Shown: positions 34,433 to 43,332, numbered from the stretch's first letter. The stretch: 64,000 bases of DNA from Rosenbergiella metrosideri (GCF_022602565.1 NZ_JALBCV010000011.1:1-64000); one strand, 5' to 3'. Made by a program: numbers and translations. The notes: generated by a model from the sequence alone, not told the origin.

Positions 34433-34786
34433 TTACTCCTTAATTTCTTTTAAATGGTCGTCAAATTCTTGATCAGCCAACTTTATGAGCTCTTTATAAA
34501 AAAGCTTTTCGTTTTTTCCTTTCTTGTCGCCAGCGCAGAGAATTATTGCTTTTCTCTCTGGATCGAACGCAAAACAGATTCTTATCGGGTGTCTGTCTAC
34601 CTTTAATCGAAGCTCTTTCATGTTTGGGTGCTTGGAGCCATTTAAAGTGTCGGAATAAGGTCTTCCGAGATTAGGCCCTACCGCTTCAAGCACCGTTAAC
34701 AACGCCAAAACTTCAATTTTTATGTCATCGTCCTGCGTATCGAACCATGTTTTGAATGTGTCTCTGTTTTTGACAACCCACTTCAT
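34433..34786 (-). CDS. HigB/RelE-like toxin
   Basis: 117 aa. Family blocks VVKNRDTFKTWFDTQD, LGRPYSDTLNGSKHPNMKELRL and IRICFAFDPERKAIILCAGDKKGKNEKLFYKELI identify a type II mRNA-cleaving toxin (Gp49-like/HigB). It precedes its antitoxin by two bases. The module is bounded by inverted repeats. Confidence 0.82.
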   Translation of the reverse strand: MKWVVKNRDTFKTWFDTQDDDIKIEVLALLTVLEAVGPNLGRPYSDTLNGSKHPNMKELRLKVDRHPIRICFAFDPERKAIILCAGDKKGKNEKLFYKELIKLADQEFDDHLKEIKE

Positions 34787-34821
34787 TTCAATGACCCTTA
34801 TATTCCTTGTAGGCTATATTG

Positions 34822-34839
34822 TATTCCTTATAAGGAATA
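34822..34839. promoter_or_regulatory. Palindromic operator of the toxin-antitoxin module
   Basis: TATTCCTTATAAGGAATA is a perfect palindrome 35 bases upstream of the toxin start; a further half-site TATTCCTT lies at 34801. Likely binding site of the antitoxin complex. Confidence 0.65.
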
Positions 34840-34849
34840 TATCAAGTCT

Positions 34850-34890
34850 GTTTTGTAACCATGTTGCTGACGTCAACATGGTTACAAAAC
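34850..34890. repeat. Perfect 17-bp inverted repeat
   Basis: Arms GTTTTGTAACCATGTTG and its exact complement are separated by CTGACGT. The inner part includes the right copy of the module-flanking repeat (34857..34875). Confidence 0.8.
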
Positions 34891-35003
34891 CGCAAATAAT
34901 CGACACGTACTCCTGATGTGTCGAAGCCAAGTACACGCAAAGCCCCTTCCTGCCTCACTTTCTGCCCCGAAAAAAAATAAAAAAATTCTTGACCGCGTTT
35001 TCA

Positions 35004-35027
35004 CGCAAATAACGAACCTCTTAATTT
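35004..35027 (+). promoter_or_regulatory. Putative late promoter (tail operon)
   Basis: CGCAAATAACGAACCTC followed by TAATTT; matches the pacA and capsid promoters. A terminator-like hairpin lies between it and the first gene of the operon. Confidence 0.55.
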
Positions 35028-35116
35028 CCTACGCAGGCAAAAGCGAACCATTGGGTACTTTTGGCGATTTATCCTTTTTCAGCTAACGCGCGGAAAGGTT
35101 CGTAATGCTCAAAGAC

Positions 35117-35142
35117 AGGCCGCTTTATGCGGCCTTTTTTTT
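35117..35142 (+). terminator. Terminator hairpin before the tail operon
   Basis: AGGCCGC and GCGGCCT with a nine-T run, 18 bases before the next ATG. A late promoter lies upstream, so late transcription must pass it. Confidence 0.75.
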
Positions 35143-35159
35143 TATGCGAGCGAGGAAGT

Positions 35160-35819
35160 ATGCAACAGAAAATCGCAGTATTTGCCCTGTCCTTTGCCGC
35201 CCCGATGTGGGCGAGCGCTGTCTTTGATGATGGGGTCCTGACGTTTGGTGAAGTTAAGAAGATTTCCGCGAAGCTAAAGGACCAAGAAACCAAGGTTAAA
35301 CCGGCGGTCGTAAAGCTAATGAATAGCGGCTTTAAGGTGCTGGTGGATGAAGTCTCCCCTATTGTGACGGCTGGCACCGGCGCGTCACTCATTAAGCTCT
35401 CAAGCAAGCACCGTGACGAGCGCCCCGTGCTGGTGGCAGGACTTGAACGGTACCGAGAATTAAAGCGTCTTAGCGCGATTGTCTTCCCTCCCAAATCAGG
35501 CGAGCGATTCAACATCCCCGAAGACGTTGTAGAGTCCGAATTCAACTCAAGCGGCGATGAAGTGTACCGGATTAACTGGCCGGTGCTGACGGCCGATCAC
35601 GTAGTCACCATCCTGGCGTGTTACGCAACGATTTATCACCCCGTAGCCAGTGCCGCCTACATTGCCGGGCTTAATGCTGACATACCCGATAAGAAGCCCA
35701 CCAGCGGCATTGTCGCAGCGTTTAACCGAATCCTTAACGCACGGCATATCAATGACGTTAATCCCTCCCCTGAGCCGCTAACGGGCCTCGTGATTGATGA
35801 CAGCACGAGGATCCTATAG
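35160..35819 (+). CDS. Putative virion/tail operon protein, 219 aa
   Basis: ATG 35160 behind GAGG. The first 20 residues (KIAVFALSFAAPMWASAVF) are hydrophobic and may act as a signal or membrane segment. The rest is unassigned. It is the first of seven tightly packed genes ending with baseplate hub and spike proteins, so a tail role is inferred from position. Confidence 0.55.
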   Translation: MQQKIAVFALSFAAPMWASAVFDDGVLTFGEVKKISAKLKDQETKVKPAVVKLMNSGFKVLVDEVSPIVTAGTGASLIKLSSKHRDERPVLVAGLERYRELKRLSAIVFPPKSGERFNIPEDVVESEFNSSGDEVYRINWPVLTADHVVTILACYATIYHPVASAAYIAGLNADIPDKKPTSGIVAAFNRILNARHINDVNPSPEPLTGLVIDDSTRIL

Positions 35820-35821
35820 CC

Positions 35822-36148
35822 ATGAACTACAACCGCTTAGATGACCGCTTTATCGAGAGCGATGTGCTACGGGCCATGATGCACCGGGAAATGCTCGATC
35901 GGGTGAGTCAGTACAACGAAGACAACTTTGATTATGTGATTAAGGTTGATGAACAGTACCGCTCGGACCTTGCCGCGTTTCGTGCATACGGTTCCCAAGA
36001 ATTGCGATGGGTATTCCGCGTTATCGCTGGCCATGAAAGTGAGTATGAAGCCCTTCCCACCGGCAAGACCTTCACCCTGCCGGATTCCACCTGGTTACGT
36101 AACAAAATCCGCGACTATGCGGAAAAATCCGGTGCGATAGATGGCTGA
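35822..36148 (+). CDS. Putative tail operon protein, 108 aa
   Basis: Acidic helical protein (NRLDDRFIESDVLRAMMHREML). Starts two bases after the previous stop and overlaps the next gene by eight bases. No family recognised. Confidence 0.6.
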   Translation: MNYNRLDDRFIESDVLRAMMHREMLDRVSQYNEDNFDYVIKVDEQYRSDLAAFRAYGSQELRWVFRVIAGHESEYEALPTGKTFTLPDSTWLRNKIRDYAEKSGAIDG

Positions 36149-37337
36149 CATTCCAAGGACTAACGCCGGTCGATACCAGACGGAAGGATTGAGTTCTCAA
36201 GACTTCAACCGCGTATTCGACCAGATACAAAAAGACCAGCGAAAGAAGCGGCGCAGGGCGCGTTCTACCATCACGCCGTTTCTACTCAAAAACAAATCGC
36301 TCGATGACATTATCAAGCTCGGTCGCCGTAAAGGTGGAATGTACTTCACTAAGGACGATTTAAAAGGCTTTGAACGTAATCGTAACGATGCCCGGAACAA
36401 TTTTACCAATGGCGAAGCTGGGATCACTTATGCGCAATTGATCGCACACAGCCAGCAGATAGATATTAAGCGCGCCAACAACAAGGTCGATAACGGGCTA
36501 GGCATTACCAGTGCCACCCCTGTCTCTATCAAACATAACTTACTCATTGTTCGGGTTAAGGCGTCCCAAGCGTCACATGACCAACATCACCGCGTAAAGA
36601 TCCGGTTTGAGCAATGGGATGCACTACTGGATGAATTAACAGATGATAAGCGGAAAAATCAGGCAATTGTTCGCCAGCTCTGCGCTGGTCGCCTCTCTTT
36701 CGACTGCGATTGCGGTAGGCACCAGTATTGGTACCGATATATCGCCACAGCAGGTAACTTTGCCGTTGCACCCCCGAAAGAATACGCCTACCCCAAGGAA
36801 AAGAACCCGGACCTTAAAGGCGTAGCTTGTAAGCACGTCATTCATGCTACTACGCGTCTGCAGTCACCAGCCTGGCAAGTCCGTGTCCTGCAAACAATGC
36901 TGCAGGTCGCAAAGCAAGTCGGCTATGGCGATGACCGGCGCAATACTACCGAGCACTTTTCCGATAAAGAGCAAAAGCAACTTAACCGTAACCGTAAATC
37001 GCAGACTAATGCCGCCGCACTGAAACGTGAGTGGCAAATTTATCAACGCCGCCAGGTTGCGCTAGGTAAAAAGCTCGATGACGAGAACGGCAGTATTGAT
37101 GACCTACGCAAGCAGCTAACTAAATCTAAATCCCTCACCAAAGCCCAACGTAAGAAAGCCGAAACCGCCCAGGCAAAGCTACAAAAAGAGCGCGACAAAA
37201 ACGCCCTACTCCAACAGCAATTAGCTGATCAGTTTCAAGTCCGTAAACAGGCGTTTATTGATGCCCTGGTTATGACGGGAATGAGTGAGAAGGACGCCAC
37301 GGCCAAGTTTATGCAGACAGTTAAAGGAGGCCGTTAA
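36141..37337 (+). CDS. Structural protein with zinc-binding motif, 398 aa
   Basis: Residues about 180-240 hold CDCGRHQYWYRY and, after a Pro-rich stretch, KGVACKHVIHA, a CxCx...CxH pattern like SWIM zinc fingers, also found in structural proteins of related phages. Residues about 285-380 form a basic coiled coil. Encoded within the tail operon, so a baseplate or tail role is inferred. Confidence 0.65.
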   Translation: MADIPRTNAGRYQTEGLSSQDFNRVFDQIQKDQRKKRRRARSTITPFLLKNKSLDDIIKLGRRKGGMYFTKDDLKGFERNRNDARNNFTNGEAGITYAQLIAHSQQIDIKRANNKVDNGLGITSATPVSIKHNLLIVRVKASQASHDQHHRVKIRFEQWDALLDELTDDKRKNQAIVRQLCAGRLSFDCDCGRHQYWYRYIATAGNFAVAPPKEYAYPKEKNPDLKGVACKHVIHATTRLQSPAWQVRVLQTMLQVAKQVGYGDDRRNTTEHFSDKEQKQLNRNRKSQTNAAALKREWQIYQRRQVALGKKLDDENGSIDDLRKQLTKSKSLTKAQRKKAETAQAKLQKERDKNALLQQQLADQFQVRKQAFIDALVMTGMSEKDATAKFMQTVKGGR

Positions 37338-37339
37338 TA

Positions 37340-38212
37340 ATGGGCCGCTATGATGATTTTTTTGAAGACGAGACACCTACCGTCACGCCGACTGAATTCA
37401 GTCCGACTCCCACCGTTGAACCACAAGCCGATGCGCCGGCAGCGGTAACACCATCGCCAGAATCGGCAGAAAACGTAACAACTGAGCTAGAAAACGCACC
37501 AGATGTGCCAAAAACGGAGGAACAAGCCCCCCAAGGTGAGACACAAGCTCCTGCAGACGACACGAGCTCCGATAATGAGGCAAGCAGCTCCGATACTAGC
37601 GCCACTAGCTCCGATACTCACGACACTGCAGAAGTGCCAGAAACCGAACAACCAACCGCACCGGTCGTACCGTCAGCCATTGCCGGTAAACAGCAATCCA
37701 CCAGCCTCAAGCCTCGGTACCAAGGCGACAGCGAATTCAGTCAAATGGTGGCCGAGGATTGGTTTGAAACCATAAAAGCCGATCCTCGCAGTTACCAGGC
37801 GCTTTTATATCGCCCGGCCAATGGCACCTATGGCGTGGTGGACCCTGAAACGGGTATCGAATCAGATGCCTTTACCGAAATGGATAACAACCAGCGCGAA
37901 TTGACGTATGACGATCCGGTAATTGTGGTGCTACGTGATAGCAACGATAGCCGCGAGGCTTTTGCGGCCCTGGACGATGACACAAATCAAGATGGGCTGG
38001 TGGATAACTACTTGATTGTTTCGATCGCCGATAAGCACGTCCCTAAAGGCTCAATCCTTGAGTGGAACGAGGAAACGCTAGACGGTGGCGAACGCCGCGT
38101 GTGGTGGTACGTAAACCAACTTTACAGCTATGGCACACAGCATGTCGGCACCTTGTATTACTGCATACCAGCTCGAACCTTTGACACAACTGATTCAGGT
38201 AAACCGCTATGA
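37340..38212 (+). CDS. Putative tail/baseplate protein, 290 aa
   Basis: Residues 1-115 are Pro/Thr/Glu/Ser-rich and probably disordered. Residues about 145-290 are a globular beta-rich domain (YQALLYRPANGTYGVVDPETG, DGGERRVWWYVNQLYSYGTQHVGTLYYC). Overlaps the next gene by four bases (ATGA). No family recognised. Confidence 0.55.
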   Translation: MGRYDDFFEDETPTVTPTEFSPTPTVEPQADAPAAVTPSPESAENVTTELENAPDVPKTEEQAPQGETQAPADDTSSDNEASSSDTSATSSDTHDTAEVPETEQPTAPVVPSAIAGKQQSTSLKPRYQGDSEFSQMVAEDWFETIKADPRSYQALLYRPANGTYGVVDPETGIESDAFTEMDNNQRELTYDDPVIVVLRDSNDSREAFAALDDDTNQDGLVDNYLIVSIADKHVPKGSILEWNEETLDGGERRVWWYVNQLYSYGTQHVGTLYYCIPARTFDTTDSGKPL

Positions 38213-38976
38213 GTAACTTAACAGCCATCCCTTTATCTCGCACTGGCGAGTGGAAAACAACACGCACCGGCAAGTATGAAACTATCGGACTCAAGACGGT
38301 AGATGATGCCCTGGCGGCGCGCATTAGTGGGATGTTTTCTAATGCCGTGGTGTTAGGGAGCAATCCGGGAACAGAACGCTTTGCCTCTTTCCTCAATCGC
38401 AAGCCTCAAGAGCGTGTCTATAGCGGTAAATTCGATGACGTTGCACAAATACTCCGATCCATTGGACAGGAAAAGTCAGGTCAGCAAGCAACCCTGAGCG
38501 ATGCACAGATTAACAGCCTGGCTTTGCCCGTGGTGAACGTGTCCCGAAACTTTGATCTGGTATTTGAAAACGGCGATGAAGGCACGTCTGTTTGGTATTA
38601 TAACTATTTCACTGATGACGCCGGGAAGCCACTCGCTGACCTCTTAACGCAATACGTGAGCCTGAGCTATGAAGTGATGCTTATTGCTGCCGAGAAAGAA
38701 ACCTTGGCGATGATGTGTAATGCCCTGGCGGCGTCGTTCTACAGCATGACGGAGCACACCCTAGCCCACACGGGCAAGCTCTATTACTCAGATATTCCCC
38801 TGCAGAGTGCAATTGCCACCCCTAAATCGCTGATGTTCAGTGAGATGACGCCGAGCACAACAGGCCGGATCTTTGCGGCCAGTCTTCCCTTAACGGTAAC
38901 TGCGCAAGTCGTTTCCGCATGGGAATTAGAAGCAAGACGCGTCACTACAACCGTTGGAATGGAGCTAAGAAGATAA
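38209..38976 (+). CDS. Putative baseplate/tail protein, 255 aa
   Basis: Predicted alpha/beta protein with no motif I can name. It is packed between the previous gene and the hub gene, starting with an ATGA overlap, and its place suggests a baseplate or tail component. Confidence 0.6.
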   Translation: MSNLTAIPLSRTGEWKTTRTGKYETIGLKTVDDALAARISGMFSNAVVLGSNPGTERFASFLNRKPQERVYSGKFDDVAQILRSIGQEKSGQQATLSDAQINSLALPVVNVSRNFDLVFENGDEGTSVWYYNYFTDDAGKPLADLLTQYVSLSYEVMLIAAEKETLAMMCNALAASFYSMTEHTLAHTGKLYYSDIPLQSAIATPKSLMFSEMTPSTTGRIFAASLPLTVTAQVVSAWELEARRVTTTVGMELRR

Positions 38977-38977
38977 T

Positions 38978-39952
38978 ATGGCCACACTCCACCAGCTATT
39001 CCTTCAATCCGTCACAATCAACGGTACCGAGGTGCCGCGTAGCGCCATTTTCAAGGTGATTTACATCGAGAAAACGTCACTGCAAGCCCCTATCATTATC
39101 TTATCTATCCATGATCCCGCCGGAAAGATAGCCGATGACTACAAGGCTAAGTATGGCGCGAAAATGGTTGCCGAAATCGGGGATCCATCCGGTAAAAACA
39201 CTAGCTACAAAGAAAACTTTTTTATCACCTCAGCGCCCGTTGAGGGCGATGTGGTAACGGTTATTGCGACAACCGAGGACATTTACCGCCTCAAGACGCC
39301 TTCTACGCGCTCATGGCTTTACACGGACCGACAGCCAGGTGATGTGATGAACGCGCATAAGGGCGGCACGAGAGTAGTCAGTGACGTGGTGAAGAAACCG
39401 TGTACCTATCACCTCAATATCGGCGACAAGCCCTCTAAGGTGCTCTCAAAGATGGCTAAGGATAGAGCCTCGTTAGTGTGGATTGCACAAGGCGTCTTTT
39501 ACTTTCGTTCCTACGATGCCCTGATAAAAGATCCTATCGCCTTTGAGTATGAAGCCTATAACCCGTCAGCGCGCTACACCATAAGCCGTATGAGTAATAT
39601 CAACAAAGATAACTCAGCGTTAGAGGCCGTTCGCTTTTACTTCACTTCTTGGTCGTCAACCGATGGCTATGTTTCCGCTGGTGATCCGAAGCTGCCGATT
39701 AGGCACATTTCAGACACCGATAAAGAAACCCTTACCGCCATGACCCGAACCATGGTCCCGAAACTTGAAATTGATGTGACCGGCAATGCGGCCATCAAGG
39801 CAGGAATGGTTATCGGGATCACCATTCACCGTATGGACAAAGAGAACCAGGTAAGTGAAGCCCTACCTCAAAAAATGGTCGTGCTACGCGTAGCCCATGT
39901 TGAGCAGCGCGATACGTACATGACGCGCATGATTTTAGGAGTACCCAACTAA
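38978..39952 (+). CDS. Baseplate hub protein (gp27/late-control-D-like)
   Basis: 324 aa. The beta-rich sequence with TEDIYRLKTPSTRSWLYTDRQPGDVM, VLSKMAKDRASLVWIAQGVFYF and ETLTAMTRTMVPKLEIDV has the plan of the hub proteins that form the ring around the tail spike. The next gene encodes a gp5-like spike, the usual partner. Its stop overlaps the next start. Confidence 0.65.
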   Translation: MATLHQLFLQSVTINGTEVPRSAIFKVIYIEKTSLQAPIIILSIHDPAGKIADDYKAKYGAKMVAEIGDPSGKNTSYKENFFITSAPVEGDVVTVIATTEDIYRLKTPSTRSWLYTDRQPGDVMNAHKGGTRVVSDVVKKPCTYHLNIGDKPSKVLSKMAKDRASLVWIAQGVFYFRSYDALIKDPIAFEYEAYNPSARYTISRMSNINKDNSALEAVRFYFTSWSSTDGYVSAGDPKLPIRHISDTDKETLTAMTRTMVPKLEIDVTGNAAIKAGMVIGITIHRMDKENQVSEALPQKMVVLRVAHVEQRDTYMTRMILGVPN

Positions 39953-40560
39953 TGAAAAGACGTGCCGTGATAGTCGGAACCATGCACCCTGGCGGATTGA
40001 TGCGCGCCCAGGTGCGATTAACGCCAGATTGGCAAGGGATTGATGATAAGGATCTGCCTTGGGCAGAGTATTTGATGCCTATTGGTAATGGCTTTGTGCC
40101 AACGATTCAAGGCGATCTGGTATGGGTAGAGTTTCCGTATCTCGATGATGACGGCAAACCTGACACGCGTAGGCCGCTTATTGTGGGTGCTGCAGAACAA
40201 GCCCCTGGTGGCGTCCCTAACGTTGCCGCTGAGGCGTCCGGGCAAGGTCAGCCATACGATCCGGGTAAGTCCGATGGTGCACCGGCGCGCCCTTCCACCA
40301 GCAAGACGAAAGACGCCGTAATCCATCGTAATAATTTACTGGAAGTCAGAACGGCTGGCGGTGGCTATGAGATAGCAAATACCGCTGGTGGTTCGCGTAT
40401 AGGGATGAATGAGGCCGGCCAGATTTACATAATCAGCCCTGATAACGCGGTGATTAACGCCGGTGGTGATTTAACCTTTAATGCAGGAGGAAAAATCGCG
40501 ATTAAGGCCGGTGGGAAGTTTTCAGTCGTGGCTGGTGGCATGTCGTTCGATAAAGGTTGA
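39952..40560 (+). CDS. Baseplate spike protein (gp5-like OB fold)
   Basis: 202 aa. The N-terminal OB domain shows RRAVIVGTMHPGGLMRAQVRL, GNGFVPTIQGDLVWVEF and RRPLIVGAA, as in phage gp5/VgrG spikes. A linker follows, then a repetitive beta-prism needle (IGMNEAGQIYIISPDNAVINAGGDLTFNAG, GKIAIKAGGKFSV). No lysozyme domain is present. It punctures the outer membrane. The operon ends here; the P1 counterpart is gp5. Confidence 0.8.
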   Translation: MKRRAVIVGTMHPGGLMRAQVRLTPDWQGIDDKDLPWAEYLMPIGNGFVPTIQGDLVWVEFPYLDDDGKPDTRRPLIVGAAEQAPGGVPNVAAEASGQGQPYDPGKSDGAPARPSTSKTKDAVIHRNNLLEVRTAGGGYEIANTAGGSRIGMNEAGQIYIISPDNAVINAGGDLTFNAGGKIAIKAGGKFSVVAGGMSFDKG

Positions 40561-40614
40561 TATAACGTTATAATCTTTGTGTTATATTTATATAGTGCTT
40601 TTTCATATAATACA

Positions 40615-40629
40615 CTATTAGAAAATTAT
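40615..40629 (+). promoter_or_regulatory. C1-like operator at rdgC
   Basis: CTATTAGAAAATTAT lies just downstream of a TATAAT (about 40606) and six bases before the rdgC start, so a bound repressor would block the promoter. Confidence 0.65.
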
Positions 40630-40635
40630 CAGCCT

Positions 40636-41550
40636 ATGTCACCTTTTTTTAAAAGCGCGCAAGTTTATAGCTTGCGCCGTAATGATGTCATTGACACCAA
40701 GGAAATTGAGAATCAACTTGCGTCACAAGCCTTTAAGCCTTGCGCCTCGCAAGATAAGGAATCTGTAGGGTGGACGCCGATTATCGGGGAGCTATTTGCG
40801 CTGGTTCAAGGCAATAACTTGCTAATCAAGTGGCAGCGTGAAGAAAAAATACTCCCTTCAACGGTCGTCAAAGAAGAAGTGGCCAAGCGCGCTGCAGTGC
40901 GTGAAGAACAGCAAGAACGCCGGCTGAAAAAGACGGAGCGTGACGCGCTAAAAGATGAAGTCATTCACGCCTTTATGCCTCGTGCCTTTACCCGTCAAAA
41001 GTTCGCCTTTGTATGGATTGACCTCGACAATAGCCGTGTAGTGGTTAATGCCAGTAGTGCTAAGCAAGCAGAGAACATCTTAGCCTTACTACGCCGTACC
41101 ATTGGTTCGCTGCCGGTGGTCCCTTTCACGCTTGAATCCCCTATGTCACTGACCGCTAAAGAGTGGTTAGCCTCGCAAGAGCTCCCTGCCCTATTCCATA
41201 CGGGTGATTCGGTCCGTCTTTCCGGCGTGGTGGAAGGTACCGGCAGTGTCGCTTACACCAAAAGCGAGATATTCAGTGATGAAGTCGTTACCAATATCAA
41301 CAACGGGAAAATTGTTGCGGCAATTGGCCTGAATTGGAACGAGCGGATCAGCTTTAAAATTGATGATGGGCTATCAATTACCGGCATTAAATTTGCCGAC
41401 ATTCTGACCGAGCAAAACAACGATATTAGCCGTGAAGACGTTGCTATCCGCTTTGATGCCGACTTTCTGTTATTCCGCTCAGAGTTTAACGAGATGTTTT
41501 CGGCGCTAGTGGCCGCATTAGGTGGTGAGGCTGTGTATGCCGCAAGTTAA
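40636..41550 (+). CDS. rdgC: RdgC-like recombination-associated protein
   Basis: 304 aa, the length of E. coli RdgC (303). Start at ATG 40636; an earlier in-frame ATG crosses the operator. Family blocks: QLASQAFKPCASQD, KEEKILPSTVVKEE, LKKTERDALKDEV, FMPRAF, NILALLRRTIGSLPVVPF, and DADFLLFRSEFNEM. RdgC forms a ring on DNA and restrains RecA. It is likely to regulate phage or plasmid recombination, and appears to be under C1-like control. Confidence 0.9.
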   Translation: MSPFFKSAQVYSLRRNDVIDTKEIENQLASQAFKPCASQDKESVGWTPIIGELFALVQGNNLLIKWQREEKILPSTVVKEEVAKRAAVREEQQERRLKKTERDALKDEVIHAFMPRAFTRQKFAFVWIDLDNSRVVVNASSAKQAENILALLRRTIGSLPVVPFTLESPMSLTAKEWLASQELPALFHTGDSVRLSGVVEGTGSVAYTKSEIFSDEVVTNINNGKIVAAIGLNWNERISFKIDDGLSITGIKFADILTEQNNDISREDVAIRFDADFLLFRSEFNEMFSALVAALGGEAVYAAS

Positions 41551-43255
41551 GCAAAGCTGGCATGGTGCTCATTATCATGGCACTCCCATATGGGGTGGCG
41601 GCTCCCGTGTGTTGACTCACGCAGTTTCAGGAGTTGGCGCATTTGTTTCTTTTGCGCGTCCAGATCAAATTAAGCTGTGCTTTCAATCGGCATCTAGCGT
41701 GGCCATAGATAACGGGGCGTTTTCAGCATGGAAGCGTGGTATTAACATCGATTGGAACGACTATTACACGTTTGTCGAGCAATACTACAGCGACCCCAAG
41801 CTGAAATTTTTCGTTATCCCTGATGTGATAGAAGGTGGCGAGGCTGAGAATGATGCGCTTATAGAATCCCTGCCAAGCCATTTACGTGGGAAAGCTGCCC
41901 CTGTATGGCACCTTCACGAAAGCATTGACAGGCTAGTTAAGCTTTGTAGTGAGTGGCCATTGGTCTGCTTTGGATCTTCAGGGCAATACGCCACGATAAG
42001 AACAAAGGAATGGCATAAGAGAATGAGAGAGGCATTTAGTGCCATCTACGTTGAGCGTAATCTTAAAACGAAAGTTCATGGCCTACGTATGCTCGATGGT
42101 AGGGTTTTGGGGAATTACCCGCTATCCACTGCAGACAGCACGAACCTAGCGTGTAACGTGCCTAAAACCAATGTTAAATACCCTGGACTAACCCGCGCCG
42201 TAATGGATTCTAATTATGTAAAAGGCTTGAGCGAAAGGGACATTAAAGATTCTGTGCTTATGCATCGTTGCGCAGTTTTGAAATCTGCCATAGAAAGCGT
42301 CAATCCACCTACACGGGAAGCGTGGGTGTCAGATTTCAATGCAGCGGAAAGCGCCCGGACCAAGCTAGTGAAATTACCGGTAGGTGGCGGCACTAAAAAA
42401 GCAGGTGCCGGCAGCGAAAGGCAGCAATTTACGAAGCCATTCCTAAAATGGGCAGGCGGTAAGTTCCAGCAATTACCGGACATTCTGCCGCTATTGGAAG
42501 GCCACCAGCGGCTTATCGAGCCTTTTGCTGGTGGAGGTTCAATATTTCTTAATGCTGGCTTTAAAACGGCTCTCATTAACGATAATTGTTCGGACCTGAT
42601 TAATACCTATCAGCAACTCAAAGAGAACGCGCACGACATTATCACGAGAGCCTTTCGCTTATTTCAGCTCTACAACGGGCAAGCGCCATATCTGCGAATC
42701 CGCGAGAAGTTTAACGCCGGGAAATACACCCCGTCTGAACGTGCGGCCGTGTTTATCTACCTAAACCGCCATTGCTTCAACGGGCTTATGCGTTACAACG
42801 CTAAGGGCGAGTTTAATGTGGGCTTTGGTAAGTATGATGCGCCCTACTTTCCCCTGGCTGAGCTCGAAAACTTTCTCGGTTGTTGTGAAGGCATGACGTT
42901 TAGTTGCGAGGACTATTCGACCGTTATTGAACAAGCCGGTGCCGGTGATGTTGTGTTTTGTGATCCGCCCTATGAGCCAATGCCGGATAAGGAAGGATTC
43001 ACTCAATACAGTAACGGGACCATCTTTAAGATGGCAGACCAAGAAAGGCTCGTTAAATACGCCCTAGAAGCCCACCAGCGCGGCGCAACAATCATCATAA
43101 CTAATAGCGGTGCTGAGTCGATTAAAGAGCTATACCGTGCCAATGGCTTTGATATTCGGGAAGTATTAGTAAAGCGTAGCATGTCGAGTAAGGCAGGGAC
43201 GAAAGTAAGAGCGAAAGATGTGATCGCGGTGCTTGAGTCGTTGATACCGTTTTAA
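41537..43255 (+). CDS. Fusion: DpdA/TGT-like domain plus Dam-type adenine methylase
   Basis: 572 aa from ATG 41537 (GAGG upstream), overlapping rdgC by 14 bases. Residues 1-270 resemble phage DpdA-like proteins of the tRNA-guanine transglycosylase superfamily: HGTPIWGGG (14-22), DNGAFSAW (58-65), IPDV (94-97), WHLHES (124-129), GSSGQY (146-151), HGLRMLD (181-187) and ADSTN (199-203). Residues about 300-572 are a D12-class N6-adenine methylase: FLKWAGGK (302-309), SAM site LIEPFAGGG (326-334) and catalytic CDPPYEP (475-481), expected to methylate GATC. DpdA inserts 7-deazaguanine bases into DNA. The queuosine-pathway genes it would need are not in this window. Confidence 0.8.
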   Translation: MPQVKQSWHGAHYHGTPIWGGGSRVLTHAVSGVGAFVSFARPDQIKLCFQSASSVAIDNGAFSAWKRGINIDWNDYYTFVEQYYSDPKLKFFVIPDVIEGGEAENDALIESLPSHLRGKAAPVWHLHESIDRLVKLCSEWPLVCFGSSGQYATIRTKEWHKRMREAFSAIYVERNLKTKVHGLRMLDGRVLGNYPLSTADSTNLACNVPKTNVKYPGLTRAVMDSNYVKGLSERDIKDSVLMHRCAVLKSAIESVNPPTREAWVSDFNAAESARTKLVKLPVGGGTKKAGAGSERQQFTKPFLKWAGGKFQQLPDILPLLEGHQRLIEPFAGGGSIFLNAGFKTALINDNCSDLINTYQQLKENAHDIITRAFRLFQLYNGQAPYLRIREKFNAGKYTPSERAAVFIYLNRHCFNGLMRYNAKGEFNVGFGKYDAPYFPLAELENFLGCCEGMTFSCEDYSTVIEQAGAGDVVFCDPPYEPMPDKEGFTQYSNGTIFKMADQERLVKYALEAHQRGATIIITNSGAESIKELYRANGFDIREVLVKRSMSSKAGTKVRAKDVIAVLESLIPF

Positions 43256-43260
43256 TAATT

Positions 43261-43286
43261 AAGCCCTGACAATCAGGGCTTTTTTG
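43261..43286 (+). terminator. Rho-independent terminator
   Basis: AAGCCCTGA and TCAGGGCTT pair perfectly, followed by a T-run. Confidence 0.85.
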
Positions 43287-43290
43287 TATG

Positions 43291-43332
43291 TGGGAAATAG
43301 CACAAGTTTCAATATGGGAAATGGCACAAGTT
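43291..43332 (-). repeat. Iterons of the second replicon (left pair)
   Basis: Two copies at 43291..43308 and 43315..43332 read AACTTGTGCYATTTCCCA on the minus strand. They lie at the 3' end of the rep gene. Confidence 0.8.
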
